Below are positions 1-8,987 of a stretch of 64,000 bases of DNA, in pieces. The translations under genes and the position numbers were made by a program. The notes under the pieces are model-generated. The model was not told the DNA's origin and searched no databases. It was given only the letters and a program-made list of their open reading frames with translations. Every line of letters begins with the position of its first letter. The first letter of the stretch is position 1. The DNA comes from Riemerella anatipestifer_F (GTDB lineage: Bacteria > Bacteroidota > Bacteroidia > Flavobacteriales > Weeksellaceae), in NCBI RefSeq assembly GCF_037861325.1, contig NZ_JAFELW010000003.1; one strand, given 5' to 3'.

Positions 1-1772
1 TATTGTGAAGCGATAGATTGCTTTAAATCGTTAAGGCTTCCTATCTTATAACGGTACATCAATCTGAAAAGACCATTGTCTTGGTTAGGCACATAAAGCA
101 CTTCTGCTTGTGCAAGTTTAGACTTTTTAAGGTCTTTGTTATAGTCTAAAAATACAGGTTTAGAACTATTGCTCGGCATAGAAGCAACCATTTTTACAAA
201 ATCACTTTGTTTATCAGCATTGGTTTCTACTGGAGTGATTTCGGGTTTTTCTATCTTGATGCTTTCAGATTTTTCTCCTTTTCTTTTGAGTACTGCAACA
301 TAGTTGTTCCCTAAATATTTATTAGCGAAATCTACCACCTGCTGTTTTGTGATTTTAGAAAGGTTGTTAACATAAGCCACTTGGTCTTTCCAGTCTAATT
401 CGGAAGTGAAGGCGTCCATTAGAACACTAGCACGGTCGCCATAGTTTTCAGAATCTTTGATTTTCATCTTCTTCATATTATTTACGATAGAAGTGATGAG
501 CTGGTCATCAAAGTTTCCTTTTTTCAGGTTGTCAATTTCGTTAAGTACCAAATCTTTTACTTCTTCTAAAGATTGTCCAGAGGTAGGTTTAGCATTAATG
601 TAAAGTACACCGTGGTCTATAAGCAAAAAAGAGAACGCTCCTGCAGAAAGAAGTTTTTGTTTTTTCACGAGGTTGAGGTCTAGTAGTCCTGCTTTACCAT
701 TGGTTAAAATCTGTCCTACCAAATCAGCTAACAGAACATCTTTATCTTTATTACCCGGAAGGCGGAAGCCCATAGTAAGCCCTTCTGCATCAGGACCTAC
801 AATATCTTTAATAATAGGTTGATTGGTAGGTGTTTCTGGAGAGAAAGTGTACTTAGGTACAGGGCTGTATTTCATATAACCAAAACTTTGGTCTATTTTC
901 TTAATCACTTCGTCTGGGTTAAAATCTCCCGACATAATGATGCCCATATTGTTAGGCACATAGTAAGTGTTAAAATATTTTCTAATCTCTACTAAAGAAG
1001 GGTTTTTAAGATGTTCCACGGTACCGATAGTGGTTTGTTTACCGTAGTTGTGGTTTTTAAATAAGTTAGCGAAAAGAGTTTCAAAAACTTTACTGCCATC
1101 GCTGTCTAGGCTTCGGTTTTTTTCTTCATAAACAGCTTCCAACTCAGTATGGAATATCCTTAAAATAGGGTTTCTAAATCTTTCTGCTTGTACCTTTAAA
1201 TATTTGTCCAATGAACTGCTAGGTACATCATCTGTGTAAACCGTCTGTTCAAAACTTGTAAAGGCATTCGTGTTTTGAGCTCCCATAGCAGACATCATTT
1301 TGTCGTACTCGTTGGCAATGGCAAACTTGGCAGCTACTCCAGAAATAGAGTCTATTTTTCGGTAGATGGCTTTTCTTTTAACCTCATCAGTTGTTTTATT
1401 GTACTGTTCGTACAAAGCATCTATTTTGTCAAGCTCTACTTTTTCTTTTGCCCAATCTAATGAACCGTATTTATCAGTTCCTTTAAACATCATATGTTCT
1501 AGGTAATGAGCTAGACCTGTGTTGGTAGCAGGGTCTGTTTTACTCCCCGCTTTTATCGCAATGTAGCATTGGATTCTAGGGTCTTTAGGCGTAGGGCTAA
1601 GAATTACAGTCAGTCCGTTTTTTAGAGTGTAGAAACGGGCTTTCATTGGGTCGCTGGTAACATACTTGTAGTCGTATCCAGCAGACGAAGCACTTTTCCA
1701 TTCGTAATTTTGGGCAAATATCCCTAACGATAGGAAAAGCATCAAGAGGATAAATGATTTTTTCAATCTCAT
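1..1772 (-). CDS. M16 family zinc metallopeptidase, partial (C-terminus off the left edge)
   Basis: Exported insulinase/pitrilysin-type protease. Reading leftwards from ATG at 1772 the frame stays open to base 1 (590 codons). Residues 1-21 form a signal peptide ending in a FAQ cleavage-like site. The inverted zinc motif HYLEH is at residues 89-93, and a downstream glutamate in LEAVYEEK (about 216-217) is the likely third zinc ligand. A second M16-type half (substrate-binding, no zinc motif) begins around residue 240 and continues to the edge. It lies 37 bases downstream of the dihydroorotase gene with no visible terminator between, so co-transcription is likely. Substrate unknown; flavobacterial relatives are periplasmic peptidases of roughly 680 to 950 residues. 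Family assignment is firm, role is not. Confidence 0.9.
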   Translation of the reverse strand, partial: MRLKKSFILLMLFLSLGIFAQNYEWKSASSAGYDYKYVTSDPMKARFYTLKNGLTVILSPTPKDPRIQCYIAIKAGSKTDPATNTGLAHYLEHMMFKGTDKYGSLDWAKEKVELDKIDALYEQYNKTTDEVKRKAIYRKIDSISGVAAKFAIANEYDKMMSAMGAQNTNAFTSFEQTVYTDDVPSSSLDKYLKVQAERFRNPILRIFHTELEAVYEEKNRSLDSDGSKVFETLFANLFKNHNYGKQTTIGTVEHLKNPSLVEIRKYFNTYYVPNNMGIIMSGDFNPDEVIKKIDQSFGYMKYSPVPKYTFSPETPTNQPIIKDIVGPDAEGLTMGFRLPGNKDKDVLLADLVGQILTNGKAGLLDLNLVKKQKLLSAGAFSFLLIDHGVLYINAKPTSGQSLEEVKDLVLNEIDNLKKGNFDDQLITSIVNNMKKMKIKDSENYGDRASVLMDAFTSELDWKDQVAYVNNLSKITKQQVVDFANKYLGNNYVAVLKRKGEKSESIKIEKPEITPVETNADKQSDFVKMVASMPSNSSKPVFLDYNKDLKKSKLAQAEVLYVPNQDNGLFRLMYRYKIGSLNDLKQSIASQ

Positions 1773-1809
1773 AATGAATAATTTAGTTTTATTGTTTTTT
1801 TATTAAAGT

Positions 1810-3147
1810 TTAGTTTCTATCAAATAAAAGTCTTTCTCCGTGTTTAGTAGAGGAAACCTCTCCATTATGATAAGCTAAATGCCCATTAACAAAGGTGTGA
1901 GTGATTCTGGAATGAAAAGTTTCGCCCTCTAACGGACTCCAACCACAATGACAAAGTATATTTTCTTTGGAAACTGTTTGTTCAGCGTTTAAATCTACCA
2001 AGACTAAATCTGCCTTATAGCCCTCTCTTATAAAGCCTCTCTTTTCTATTTGGAAAATGATGGCTGGATTGTGGCACATCTTCTCCACAATGGTTTCTAG
2101 ACTTACCTTTCCTTTTTTGTGGTATTCTAGCATTGTTTGCAAAGAGTGCTGTACAAGAGGTGCTCCCGAAGGACATTGTGTGTAAGGTTTTTGTTTTTCG
2201 TCTAAGGTGTGTGGGGCGTGGTCTGTTGCTATCACATCTATTCTACCATCGAGCAGCGCTTCCCATAAGCCGTCTTTATCTTGTTGAGTTTTAACGGCAG
2301 GATTCCATTTGATAAGACTACCTTTAGTTTCATAGTCTTCATTAGTAAAATGAAGATGATGAACACAAACTTCTGAAGTTATTTTTTTGTCTTTTAGAGG
2401 AGCCATATTATCTAATAATATGGTTTCTTTAGCGGTTGATAAGTGGTAAATATGTAGTCTTGCTCCTGTTTTTTGAGCGAGTTCTACAGCTTTAGCTGAT
2501 GAAATAAAACAAGCCTCTTCGCTCCTGATGAGGTGATGGTATTTTACAGGAATATCATCGCCAAATTTGGTTTTGTAGTCTTCTGTATTTTTACGAATGG
2601 TAGTTTCGTCTTCACAATGTACACAAATAGGCATCTTAACTTTAGAGAAAATCTCCTCTAAAATTTCTGGATTATCCACCAACATATTTCCTGTGGAAGA
2701 ACCTAAGAAAAGTTTTATGGCAGCTACATTTTTAGGGTTGGTTTTTAGGACTTCGTCTAAATTGTCATTAGTTCCACCCATAGAGAAAGAGTAGTTGGCG
2801 TGGGAAGTTTGCGAAGCTATCTGATATTTATTTTCTAAAAGTTCTTGTGTAACCGCATTAGGAACGGTGTTGGGCTGTTCTATAAAACTCGTAACACCTC
2901 CAGCAACGGCAGCACGGCTTTCAGTTTCAATAGTTCCTTTATGGGTAAGCCCAGGCTCTCTAAAGTGGACTTGGTCGTCTATTACCCCAGGTAGAAGGTA
3001 TAATCCTTTAGCGTCTATGATTTGGTCGGCCTCGGTTTCTGATATTGAGGGAGTTATCTTGGTGATTAAACTATTCTCAATAAGAATATCTGATTGAAAA
3101 ATTTGGTTTTCATTAACGACTTGAGCGTTTTTAATGAGTATTTTCAT
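1810..3147 (-). CDS. pyrC: Dihydroorotase (Bacteroidetes type)
   Basis: Cyclises N-carbamoyl-aspartate to dihydroorotate, third step of pyrimidine synthesis, cytosolic. 445 residues, an amidohydrolase TIM barrel. The metal site begins DDQVHFREPG (57-66): the usual first histidine of HxH is Gln59, His61 is kept. K145 is the candidate carboxylated lysine, H177 (CVHCED) and H232/H235 further ligands, and D309 in TDHAPH the catalytic aspartate. The Gln variant is, from memory, typical of Bacteroidetes dihydroorotases, so I do not treat it as inactivating. A -7 element ends only 5 bases before the ATG, implying an almost leaderless mRNA. Alternative: another cyclic amidohydrolase such as allantoinase, less likely given REPGLTHK. 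Confidence 0.88.
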   Translation of the reverse strand: MKILIKNAQVVNENQIFQSDILIENSLITKITPSISETEADQIIDAKGLYLLPGVIDDQVHFREPGLTHKGTIETESRAAVAGGVTSFIEQPNTVPNAVTQELLENKYQIASQTSHANYSFSMGGTNDNLDEVLKTNPKNVAAIKLFLGSSTGNMLVDNPEILEEIFSKVKMPICVHCEDETTIRKNTEDYKTKFGDDIPVKYHHLIRSEEACFISSAKAVELAQKTGARLHIYHLSTAKETILLDNMAPLKDKKITSEVCVHHLHFTNEDYETKGSLIKWNPAVKTQQDKDGLWEALLDGRIDVIATDHAPHTLDEKQKPYTQCPSGAPLVQHSLQTMLEYHKKGKVSLETIVEKMCHNPAIIFQIEKRGFIREGYKADLVLVDLNAEQTVSKENILCHCGWSPLEGETFHSRITHTFVNGHLAYHNGEVSSTKHGERLLFDRN

Positions 3148-3152
3148 CTTTG

Positions 3153-3160
3153 CAAAATTA
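3153..3160 (-). promoter_or_regulatory. -7 promoter element of the dihydroorotase gene
   Basis: TAATTTTG on the minus strand fits the Bacteroidetes TAnnTTTG consensus. It ends 5 bases before the start codon at 3147. No clear -33 TTTG was seen. Confidence 0.55.
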
Positions 3161-3254
3161 CTTTTTAGGATTCATTAGAGCGTAAATTTATTTATTATTT
3201 TGTAAATAAACAAAGTATGAGTTTAACTTGTTTAAAAAAAATAATTACTTTCTT

Positions 3255-3262
3255 TATCTTTG
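3255..3262 (+). promoter_or_regulatory. -7 promoter element of the glycan operon
   Basis: TATCTTTG, perfect TAnnTTTG, 9 bases before ATG 3272. A -33-like CTTG is at 3227-3230. It overlaps the only upstream in-frame alternative start (TTG 3260), which settles the start codon. Confidence 0.65.
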
Positions 3263-3271
3263 CTGAGAATT

Positions 3272-4432
3272 ATGGATAAATCACAAAAAATAAAAGTATT
3301 ATTTAGACTCAGGTCTTTAGAAATGGGAGGTGTGCCACGGGTGGTTTTAGACTTGTTGAGGAATCTTCCTAAGGACAAGTTTGATTTAGCTTTAATGCTT
3401 AATTTGTATCAAGGCGAATTGGTCTCCGAAATACCTAAAGATGTTAGGCTTATCGTTGTGGAAAAAGGGAGAGAGCAGATGTCTCAAAATGCTTTTGTTC
3501 AAAAAATACAACTGGGACTAAGACGACTGAAACTAGAGTTTTACGATAAATTTCCGAGTTTACTCTATGCTTTTAAAGTAAGGGAAGAGTACGATATAGA
3601 AGTATCGCCGGGCTATGCGGAATTTGAGATGGTGCTCAATTCACCTAACAAAAAATCCAAGAAAGTAGGGTGGTTTCATACCGATGTTAGCTATGATAAA
3701 GATGAGGCAAGGGTAAAAAAACGCATTGATTTGATGAAGAGGTTTGACTGGATGATTTTTGGGGCTGCACAAACCAGACAAGTGATAGAAGATTTGTATG
3801 GTGTAACTTACCCAAAGAGTTCAGTTATTTACAATGTTATTAAAATCAATGAAGCGAGAGAGAAAGCAGAAGCTTTTAAAGTAGATTTTGATGTCCGTCC
3901 GTGCTTTACCTCAATTGGAAGATTGCATAGTAGAAAAGGTTATCATACTTTAATAAAAGTCCATAAACGATTGATAGACGAAGGTCTACTACATTCCATT
4001 GCCGTTATAGGTGGAGGGAATGAAATGGAAAATCTGAAAAATCAAGTGAAAGCATTATCCGTAGAAAAAACTTTTTTACTTTTGGATACTCAAAAAAATC
4101 CTTGGCCTTATGTTAAAGCGTCGGATTATTTTGTGTTACCTTCTCAATCAGAGAGTTATCCACTGACGATAGGCGAAGTTATGGCTTTGGGGAAACCAAT
4201 TATTTCCACCAATGTAGGCGGTATACCAGAGATGATAGACGATGGGAAAGACGGCATTTTGGTTAATTACGATGAAAATGAACTTTTTGAGGCAATGAAA
4301 TCATTCCTTACCAATCCAGAATTGGTGGAGAAAATTAAGAAAGGAACGTTAGGGGCTGATGAAAAGTTTGATGAGAAAAAGATATATGCTCAGGTTACGG
4401 AAGTATTTGAGAGATTGGTAGCTACCAAGTAA
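3272..4432 (+). CDS. Glycosyltransferase family 4 (GT-B), first of two paralogs
   Basis: Transfers a sugar from a nucleotide donor to a growing surface glycan; donor and acceptor unknown. 386 residues from ATG 3272; the in-frame TTG at 3260 is rejected because it lies inside the -7 promoter box. The N-terminal half starts with a KVLFRLRSLEMGGVPRVVL Rossmann segment, where the usual GGAERV is GGVPRV. The C-terminal half carries the EX7E retaining-GT signature (ESYPLTIGE) followed by GKPIISTNVGGIPEMI, which binds the nucleotide. It is clearly related along its whole length to the protein at 7825 (shared RNLPKDKF/KNLPPDKY, LNLY, NSP, VHKRL segments). First gene of a five-gene operon with gaps under 15 bases. 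Confidence 0.88.
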   Translation: MDKSQKIKVLFRLRSLEMGGVPRVVLDLLRNLPKDKFDLALMLNLYQGELVSEIPKDVRLIVVEKGREQMSQNAFVQKIQLGLRRLKLEFYDKFPSLLYAFKVREEYDIEVSPGYAEFEMVLNSPNKKSKKVGWFHTDVSYDKDEARVKKRIDLMKRFDWMIFGAAQTRQVIEDLYGVTYPKSSVIYNVIKINEAREKAEAFKVDFDVRPCFTSIGRLHSRKGYHTLIKVHKRLIDEGLLHSIAVIGGGNEMENLKNQVKALSVEKTFLLLDTQKNPWPYVKASDYFVLPSQSESYPLTIGEVMALGKPIISTNVGGIPEMIDDGKDGILVNYDENELFEAMKSFLTNPELVEKIKKGTLGADEKFDEKKIYAQVTEVFERLVATK

Positions 4433-4444
4433 ATGTAATTAAAA

Positions 4445-5365
4445 ATGAACAACGATATAAAAATCACGATAGTTACGCCAACCTATAACCGCGCTCACAC
4501 TTTGCCACGGGTGTTTAACTCTTTAAAAAAGCAGAGTTTTTTAGGCTTTAAGTGGTTGATTATGGACGATGGTTCTACCGATAACACTAAAGAAGTGGTG
4601 GAAGGATTTAAGGAAGAAAGTCCGTTTGAGATAGAGTATTGCTATCAGCCTAACCAGCATAAGTTTTTAACGGTGTTAGATGGTATAAAGAAGGTTACTA
4701 CACCTTACCATATGGTGGTAGATTCTGATGATTCTTACCCTGATGATGCTTTGGAAGTTCTCCTTAATGAGGTGGAAGCCATTAACAATCCTGAAGAGTA
4801 CATTGGTGTGATGGGACTTTCCGTAGATGAAAGTGGAAAAATAGTGGGCGATGAGTATCCTCATGGTGGGTTTGACGGAAGTATTTTCGATATGCGTTAT
4901 AAGTACAAGGTTAGAGGAGATAAATTTGGAATTTTTATTACACCAACTTACCATCGCCAAACCCTTGGGAAGAATTATAGCTCCTACAAAGGGAAAGGCT
5001 ACATTCCACAATCGGTAATTTTTAATGAATATGATGCTAAAGGAATTAAAACAAGATTTGTTAATAAAGTGGTGAGAGTGTATCATAAAGATGAAGATGA
5101 CGCTGCCTCTGTTTCCAACACTAGATGGACGGGAAAGAATGTTTATGGTTTAAAGGAAGGGTATTTGTCTTTTCTCAATAGCTATGGGGGTAGATTATTG
5201 GCGTATCCTAAAGCATTACTAAGGAATATTGTAGGTTATCAGTACTATTCATTTAAAAATGGGAGTTCTTTTAGAAATATCTTGATGGATATTCAACCGT
5301 CTTTGATAAAGGTATTAAGTTGGGGACTTTTACCCTTTAGTTTTTTATATCATAAAGTGAGATAG
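4445..5365 (+). CDS. Glycosyltransferase family 2 (GT-A)
   Basis: Inverting-type sugar transferase, cytosolic face. 306 residues. The GT-A fold opens with ITIVTPTYNRAHTL and MDDGSTDNT; the metal-binding DxD is DSDD in VVDSDDSY near residue 93. No transmembrane segment is evident. It starts 12 bases after the preceding GT4 gene and is followed after 4 bases by the MBOAT gene, so it belongs to the same transcript. Specificity cannot be read from sequence. A role in capsule, LPS O-chain or exopolysaccharide assembly is inferred from the neighbours. Confidence 0.88.
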   Translation: MNNDIKITIVTPTYNRAHTLPRVFNSLKKQSFLGFKWLIMDDGSTDNTKEVVEGFKEESPFEIEYCYQPNQHKFLTVLDGIKKVTTPYHMVVDSDDSYPDDALEVLLNEVEAINNPEEYIGVMGLSVDESGKIVGDEYPHGGFDGSIFDMRYKYKVRGDKFGIFITPTYHRQTLGKNYSSYKGKGYIPQSVIFNEYDAKGIKTRFVNKVVRVYHKDEDDAASVSNTRWTGKNVYGLKEGYLSFLNSYGGRLLAYPKALLRNIVGYQYYSFKNGSSFRNILMDIQPSLIKVLSWGLLPFSFLYHKVR

Positions 5366-5369
5366 TTTT

Positions 5370-6884
5370 ATGCTTTTTAACTCAATAGAATTTGCGATAT
5401 TTTTACCGATAGTTTTTATACTTTATTGGTTTGTATTTCATAGAAATATAAAACTGCAAAACTTTTTTATAGTAGTTGTAAGTTATGTTTTTTATGGTTG
5501 GTGGGATTGGCGTTTTCTTTTTCTTATCCTATTTAGTACAATCTTAGACTATTCTTTAGGAAGATTACTGGCATTAGATGAGAAGCCTAAAAAACGAAAG
5601 ATGTATCTTATCATTAGTGTGATAATTAACTTAGGGTTTTTAGGATTCTTTAAGTATTGTAACTTTTTTATAGATAACTTTATAGCAGCATTTACTTTTT
5701 TTGGACAAAAACCATCTATTCATACACTTAATATTTTGCTTCCTGTGGGGATTAGTTTTTATACTTTCCAAACATTAAGCTATACCATAGATGTGTATAA
5801 GAAAAAATTGGAGCCAACCAAAGATTTCATAGCATTTAGTGCCTTTGTGAGTTTTTTCCCGCAGTTAGTAGCAGGACCTATTGAGAGAGCCACGCACCTG
5901 TTACCTCAATTTTATAAAAAGAGGGAATTTGATTACACTAAGGCGGTGGACGGTATGCGTCAAATTCTTTGGGGGCTATTTAAGAAAATGGTAATAGCGG
6001 ATAACTGTGCGGTTTATGCTAATCAGATTTTTGCGAGTTCAGATACCTCTTCGGGAAGTACGCTAGTGCTTGGAGCTATATTTTTCACCTTTCAAATCTA
6101 CGGAGATTTTTCTGGCTATTCGGATATTGCCATAGGTACTTCTCGCTTATTTGGATTTGATTTGATGAAGAACTTTGCTTATCCTTATTTTTCTCGTGAT
6201 GTAGCAGAATTTTGGAGACGCTGGCACATTTCTCTTTCTACGTGGTTTAGAGATTATCTGTACATTCCTTTGGGCGGGAGCAAGGGCGGAAATTGGATGA
6301 GAATTAGAAATACCTTCATTATTTTCTTGGTGAGTGGATTTTGGCACGGAGCAAATTGGACCTTTATTGCTTGGGGATTTCTAAATGCCCTTTTCATAAT
6401 GCCGTCCATTATATTGAAAACGAATAGAAATAATATAGAAGTGGTGGCTCACGATAGACTGTTACCTTCTTTAAGAGATGTTTTTAATATGCTTACTACC
6501 TTTGGATTGATGGTTTTTGCGTGGATTTTTTTCAGAGCAGAAAGTATGGCTCATGCTATTTCTTATGTTACTAACATATTTCAACCATCATTATTCAGTT
6601 TTCCTAGTCTTAATAAGGCGGCATTAGCTACTCTGATTCTAGTTGGCTTTTTATTGATAATGGAATGGCAAGGACGAAGAGGAGCGTTTGCATTAGAAAA
6701 ATTCTTAACAAACGAAATAAAAGTAGGAATAAAGTATCCACAAAAGCTCACCAATATTGTCTTTTTTAAAATAGGGGGGGGTAATTTACTGATTGTGAGA
6801 TGGTTATTTTATTCTTTTCTCCTTCTTTTAATCGGTCTATTTATGCAGACTAACGAGACACCATTTATTTATTTTCAGTTTTAA
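5370..6884 (+). CDS. MBOAT family membrane-bound O-acyltransferase
   Basis: 504-residue polytopic enzyme of the AlgI/DltB class, which moves an acyl (usually acetyl) group across the inner membrane onto a glycan. Visible marks: many hydrophobic helices, the FFPQLVAGPIERA segment, YGDFSGYSDIAIG, FWRRWHISLSTWFRDYLYIPLGG, and the invariant histidine in FWHGANWTFIAWG. The gene contains a run of eight G (6774-6781) at codons 469-471; a slip there would change the last ~33 residues, including the final membrane segment. Gap of 4 bases to the upstream GT2 and 5 to the SGNH-like gene, the usual MBOAT plus SGNH pairing. As written here the frame is intact. Confidence 0.93.
   Translation: MLFNSIEFAIFLPIVFILYWFVFHRNIKLQNFFIVVVSYVFYGWWDWRFLFLILFSTILDYSLGRLLALDEKPKKRKMYLIISVIINLGFLGFFKYCNFFIDNFIAAFTFFGQKPSIHTLNILLPVGISFYTFQTLSYTIDVYKKKLEPTKDFIAFSAFVSFFPQLVAGPIERATHLLPQFYKKREFDYTKAVDGMRQILWGLFKKMVIADNCAVYANQIFASSDTSSGSTLVLGAIFFTFQIYGDFSGYSDIAIGTSRLFGFDLMKNFAYPYFSRDVAEFWRRWHISLSTWFRDYLYIPLGGSKGGNWMRIRNTFIIFLVSGFWHGANWTFIAWGFLNALFIMPSIILKTNRNNIEVVAHDRLLPSLRDVFNMLTTFGLMVFAWIFFRAESMAHAISYVTNIFQPSLFSFPSLNKAALATLILVGFLLIMEWQGRRGAFALEKFLTNEIKVGIKYPQKLTNIVFFKIGGGNLLIVRWLFYSFLLLLIGLFMQTNETPFIYFQF
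6774..6781 (+). repeat. Homopolymeric G8 tract inside the MBOAT coding region
   Basis: Eight consecutive G, encoding three glycines after Ile468. It is the longest G run I noticed in this AT-rich window. Runs of this kind are prone to slipped-strand mispairing and can act as contingency switches; that function is inferred. Confidence 0.8.
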
Positions 6885-6889
6885 TAGAT

Positions 6890-7822
6890 ATGAAATCATT
6901 TATAAAAAAGATTATATTTTTCTCCGTTTTTGGAAGTGTGTTCTATGTAGTAGTTTTGCCAATATGGAGCCAGATAATGCCACCATTTATGGCTAAGAAT
7001 GTGAGAAACTGTGTGGGGTGCTATGGTCATTTGTTTTCCAGAACCAGAGATGTTGGCAATCTAGAAAAAAGTCCAGATATTTTATTTTTAGGGTCATCAC
7101 ACGCTTATCGAGGTTTTGATACTAGGGTATTTAGTAAAAATGGTATTTCTTCATTTAATTTAGGTTCTAGTTCGCAATCACCTATTAACACGCAGGTGTT
7201 ACTCAAGCAATATTTGGATAGGATAAAACCTAAAATGATAGTTTACGAAGTGTATGCAGGAACGCTTTCGGCTGATGGTGTAGAGTCTTCTTTGGATATG
7301 TTAAGTAACAATAAAATAGATGCTAATGCTATTGAAATGGTACGGCGTACTAGACACTTAGCAGTTTTTAATACAGCTATTTATGGTTTATATAGACAAA
7401 TATTAGGTTTAAATAAAACATTTTCTGAACCAAGTATACAAAATGATGATGTTTATGTGCAGGGAGGTGGTTTTGTGGAAACAAAGTTTAGAAAAAACCC
7501 AATGCTAGAAGAAGCAAAAGGCAAGTGGGAGCTTAACCCTAAACAAATTGAGGCTCTGAAGGAAAACTTAGACTATATCAAGAAAAGAAATATACCTTAT
7601 ATTTTAGTTCAAGCCCCTATTACCAAAAAACTTTATGAGTCTAAAACTAATAATATATCTGTGGATAGTCTTCTATCAACTATGGGGACTTATAAGAATT
7701 TTTATGGCGAATTACCTTTAAACGATACCATAGACTTTTACGATAGTAATCATCTTAACCAAGAGGCGGTCGTTAAGTTTAACGAAAGTTTTATTACTTA
7801 TTTAAAAACCTTAAAAAGATAG
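6890..7822 (+). CDS. SGNH/GDSL-like protein paired with the MBOAT acyltransferase
   Basis: 310 residues with an N-terminal membrane anchor or uncleaved signal (about residues 5-26), then an extracytoplasmic domain. Hydrolase-like blocks: FLGSSHAYRG (candidate nucleophile serine), FNLGSSSQS, and a C-terminal DSNHLN that fits the DxxH block. AlgJ/AlgX- and DltD-like partners of MBOAT proteins have this layout and pass the acyl group to the glycan in the periplasm; that role is inferred from the adjacency (5-base gap) and motifs. Overall similarity to named families is not obvious by eye. Next gene starts 2 bases after its stop. Confidence 0.7.
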   Translation: MKSFIKKIIFFSVFGSVFYVVVLPIWSQIMPPFMAKNVRNCVGCYGHLFSRTRDVGNLEKSPDILFLGSSHAYRGFDTRVFSKNGISSFNLGSSSQSPINTQVLLKQYLDRIKPKMIVYEVYAGTLSADGVESSLDMLSNNKIDANAIEMVRRTRHLAVFNTAIYGLYRQILGLNKTFSEPSIQNDDVYVQGGGFVETKFRKNPMLEEAKGKWELNPKQIEALKENLDYIKKRNIPYILVQAPITKKLYESKTNNISVDSLLSTMGTYKNFYGELPLNDTIDFYDSNHLNQEAVVKFNESFITYLKTLKR

Positions 7823-7824
7823 AT

Positions 7825-8973
7825 ATGAGTGATAAAAAAAAGAAACTTCTCATTCGTATAGGTTCATTGAGACATGGTGGAGCGGAGAAGGTACTGGTAA
7901 CTTTTCTTAAAAACCTTCCGCCAGATAAGTATGAGGTGGACTTGTTACTCAATTTATACTCGGGGAAATATCTATCGGAAGTTCCTAGTTGGGTTAATGT
8001 TTTGTATCTAAACAAAGGGGAAATGATAACCACTAATCGTTTGCAGGATATTCCTCAAAAAGCGTTTAGAGTTATTTATCAAGGAATACTAAAAAAGTTT
8101 CCAAAGTTACTTTATCATTTTATTCTCAAAGGTAAAAAGTACGATGTTGAATTAGCTGCCATACACGGTTTCAGAGATGAGGTGCTAAATTCGCCGTTGA
8201 AACAGTCTGAGAAAATCATCTGGATACATAACGATTTAAGAAAAACCGAATTTCACAACTATACCGATGATGAAATTAGAAAGTTTTTTGGATATGATAA
8301 GATTATGGTCATATCTGAGCATATACAGAAAGACTTTGAAAGCCTAGCTCAAAACGAGACAGAAAAAAATAAAATCATTAGGGTTTATAATCCAGTAGAC
8401 ACACAAGAAATTCTTAATAAAAGTAAGGTAGAAGAGTTATCTAAACCAATGCTTCCAACTTTTGTATCCGTGGGTACAGTGTTTCCTCAAAAGGGATTTG
8501 ATAGATTACTCAAAGTACACAAAAGACTTTTGGACGAAGGTTTGCCACATCGTGTACAAATTTTAGGAGATGGCTATGATTTTGATAATATCCAAAAACT
8601 TAAGACAGAACTTGGGGTAGATGATACAGTAGATATGTTAGGCTTTACAGATAACCCATATCCGTATTTCAAAAATGCCGATTTCTATATTCTAAGTTCG
8701 CGCTACGAAGGCTATCCTACCGTATTGTTTGAAGCGATTACTTTGAGAAAGAATATTATCGCAACAGAGGTTTCTGGGGTTAGGGAGATGCTTTTAGACG
8801 GTGATTTGGGGCTTATTGTAGATAATTCAGAAGAAGGCATTTACCACGGGATGAAAAAAGCACTTACCAATCCACAGCATTTCCAAACCTATCAAGAAAA
8901 GCTAAAAGATTACCAAATGCCATTCAGTCTTACTAATTCTGTGGAGAAGATAATGCAAATATTAGATAGTTAG
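7825..8973 (+). CDS. Glycosyltransferase family 4 (GT-B), second paralog
   Basis: 382 residues. The N-terminal donor/acceptor domain starts LLIRIGSLRHGGAEKVLV with the standard GGAEKV signature, and the C-terminal domain has the EX7E motif EGYPTVLFE and EVSGVREML. Strong whole-length resemblance to the protein at 3272 suggests a duplication that now brackets the GT2, MBOAT and SGNH genes. Last gene of the operon; beyond it lies a palindromic element rather than a simple terminator. Sugar specificity unknown. Confidence 0.88.
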   Translation: MSDKKKKLLIRIGSLRHGGAEKVLVTFLKNLPPDKYEVDLLLNLYSGKYLSEVPSWVNVLYLNKGEMITTNRLQDIPQKAFRVIYQGILKKFPKLLYHFILKGKKYDVELAAIHGFRDEVLNSPLKQSEKIIWIHNDLRKTEFHNYTDDEIRKFFGYDKIMVISEHIQKDFESLAQNETEKNKIIRVYNPVDTQEILNKSKVEELSKPMLPTFVSVGTVFPQKGFDRLLKVHKRLLDEGLPHRVQILGDGYDFDNIQKLKTELGVDDTVDMLGFTDNPYPYFKNADFYILSSRYEGYPTVLFEAITLRKNIIATEVSGVREMLLDGDLGLIVDNSEEGIYHGMKKALTNPQHFQTYQEKLKDYQMPFSLTNSVEKIMQILDS

Positions 8974-8987
8974 AATTTTTTTTATTA

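Noticed and set aside
3260..3271. TTG as start of the first GT4 protein
   Set aside because: It overlaps the -7 promoter box TATCTTTG, so it would not be in the mRNA; ATG 3272 is used.
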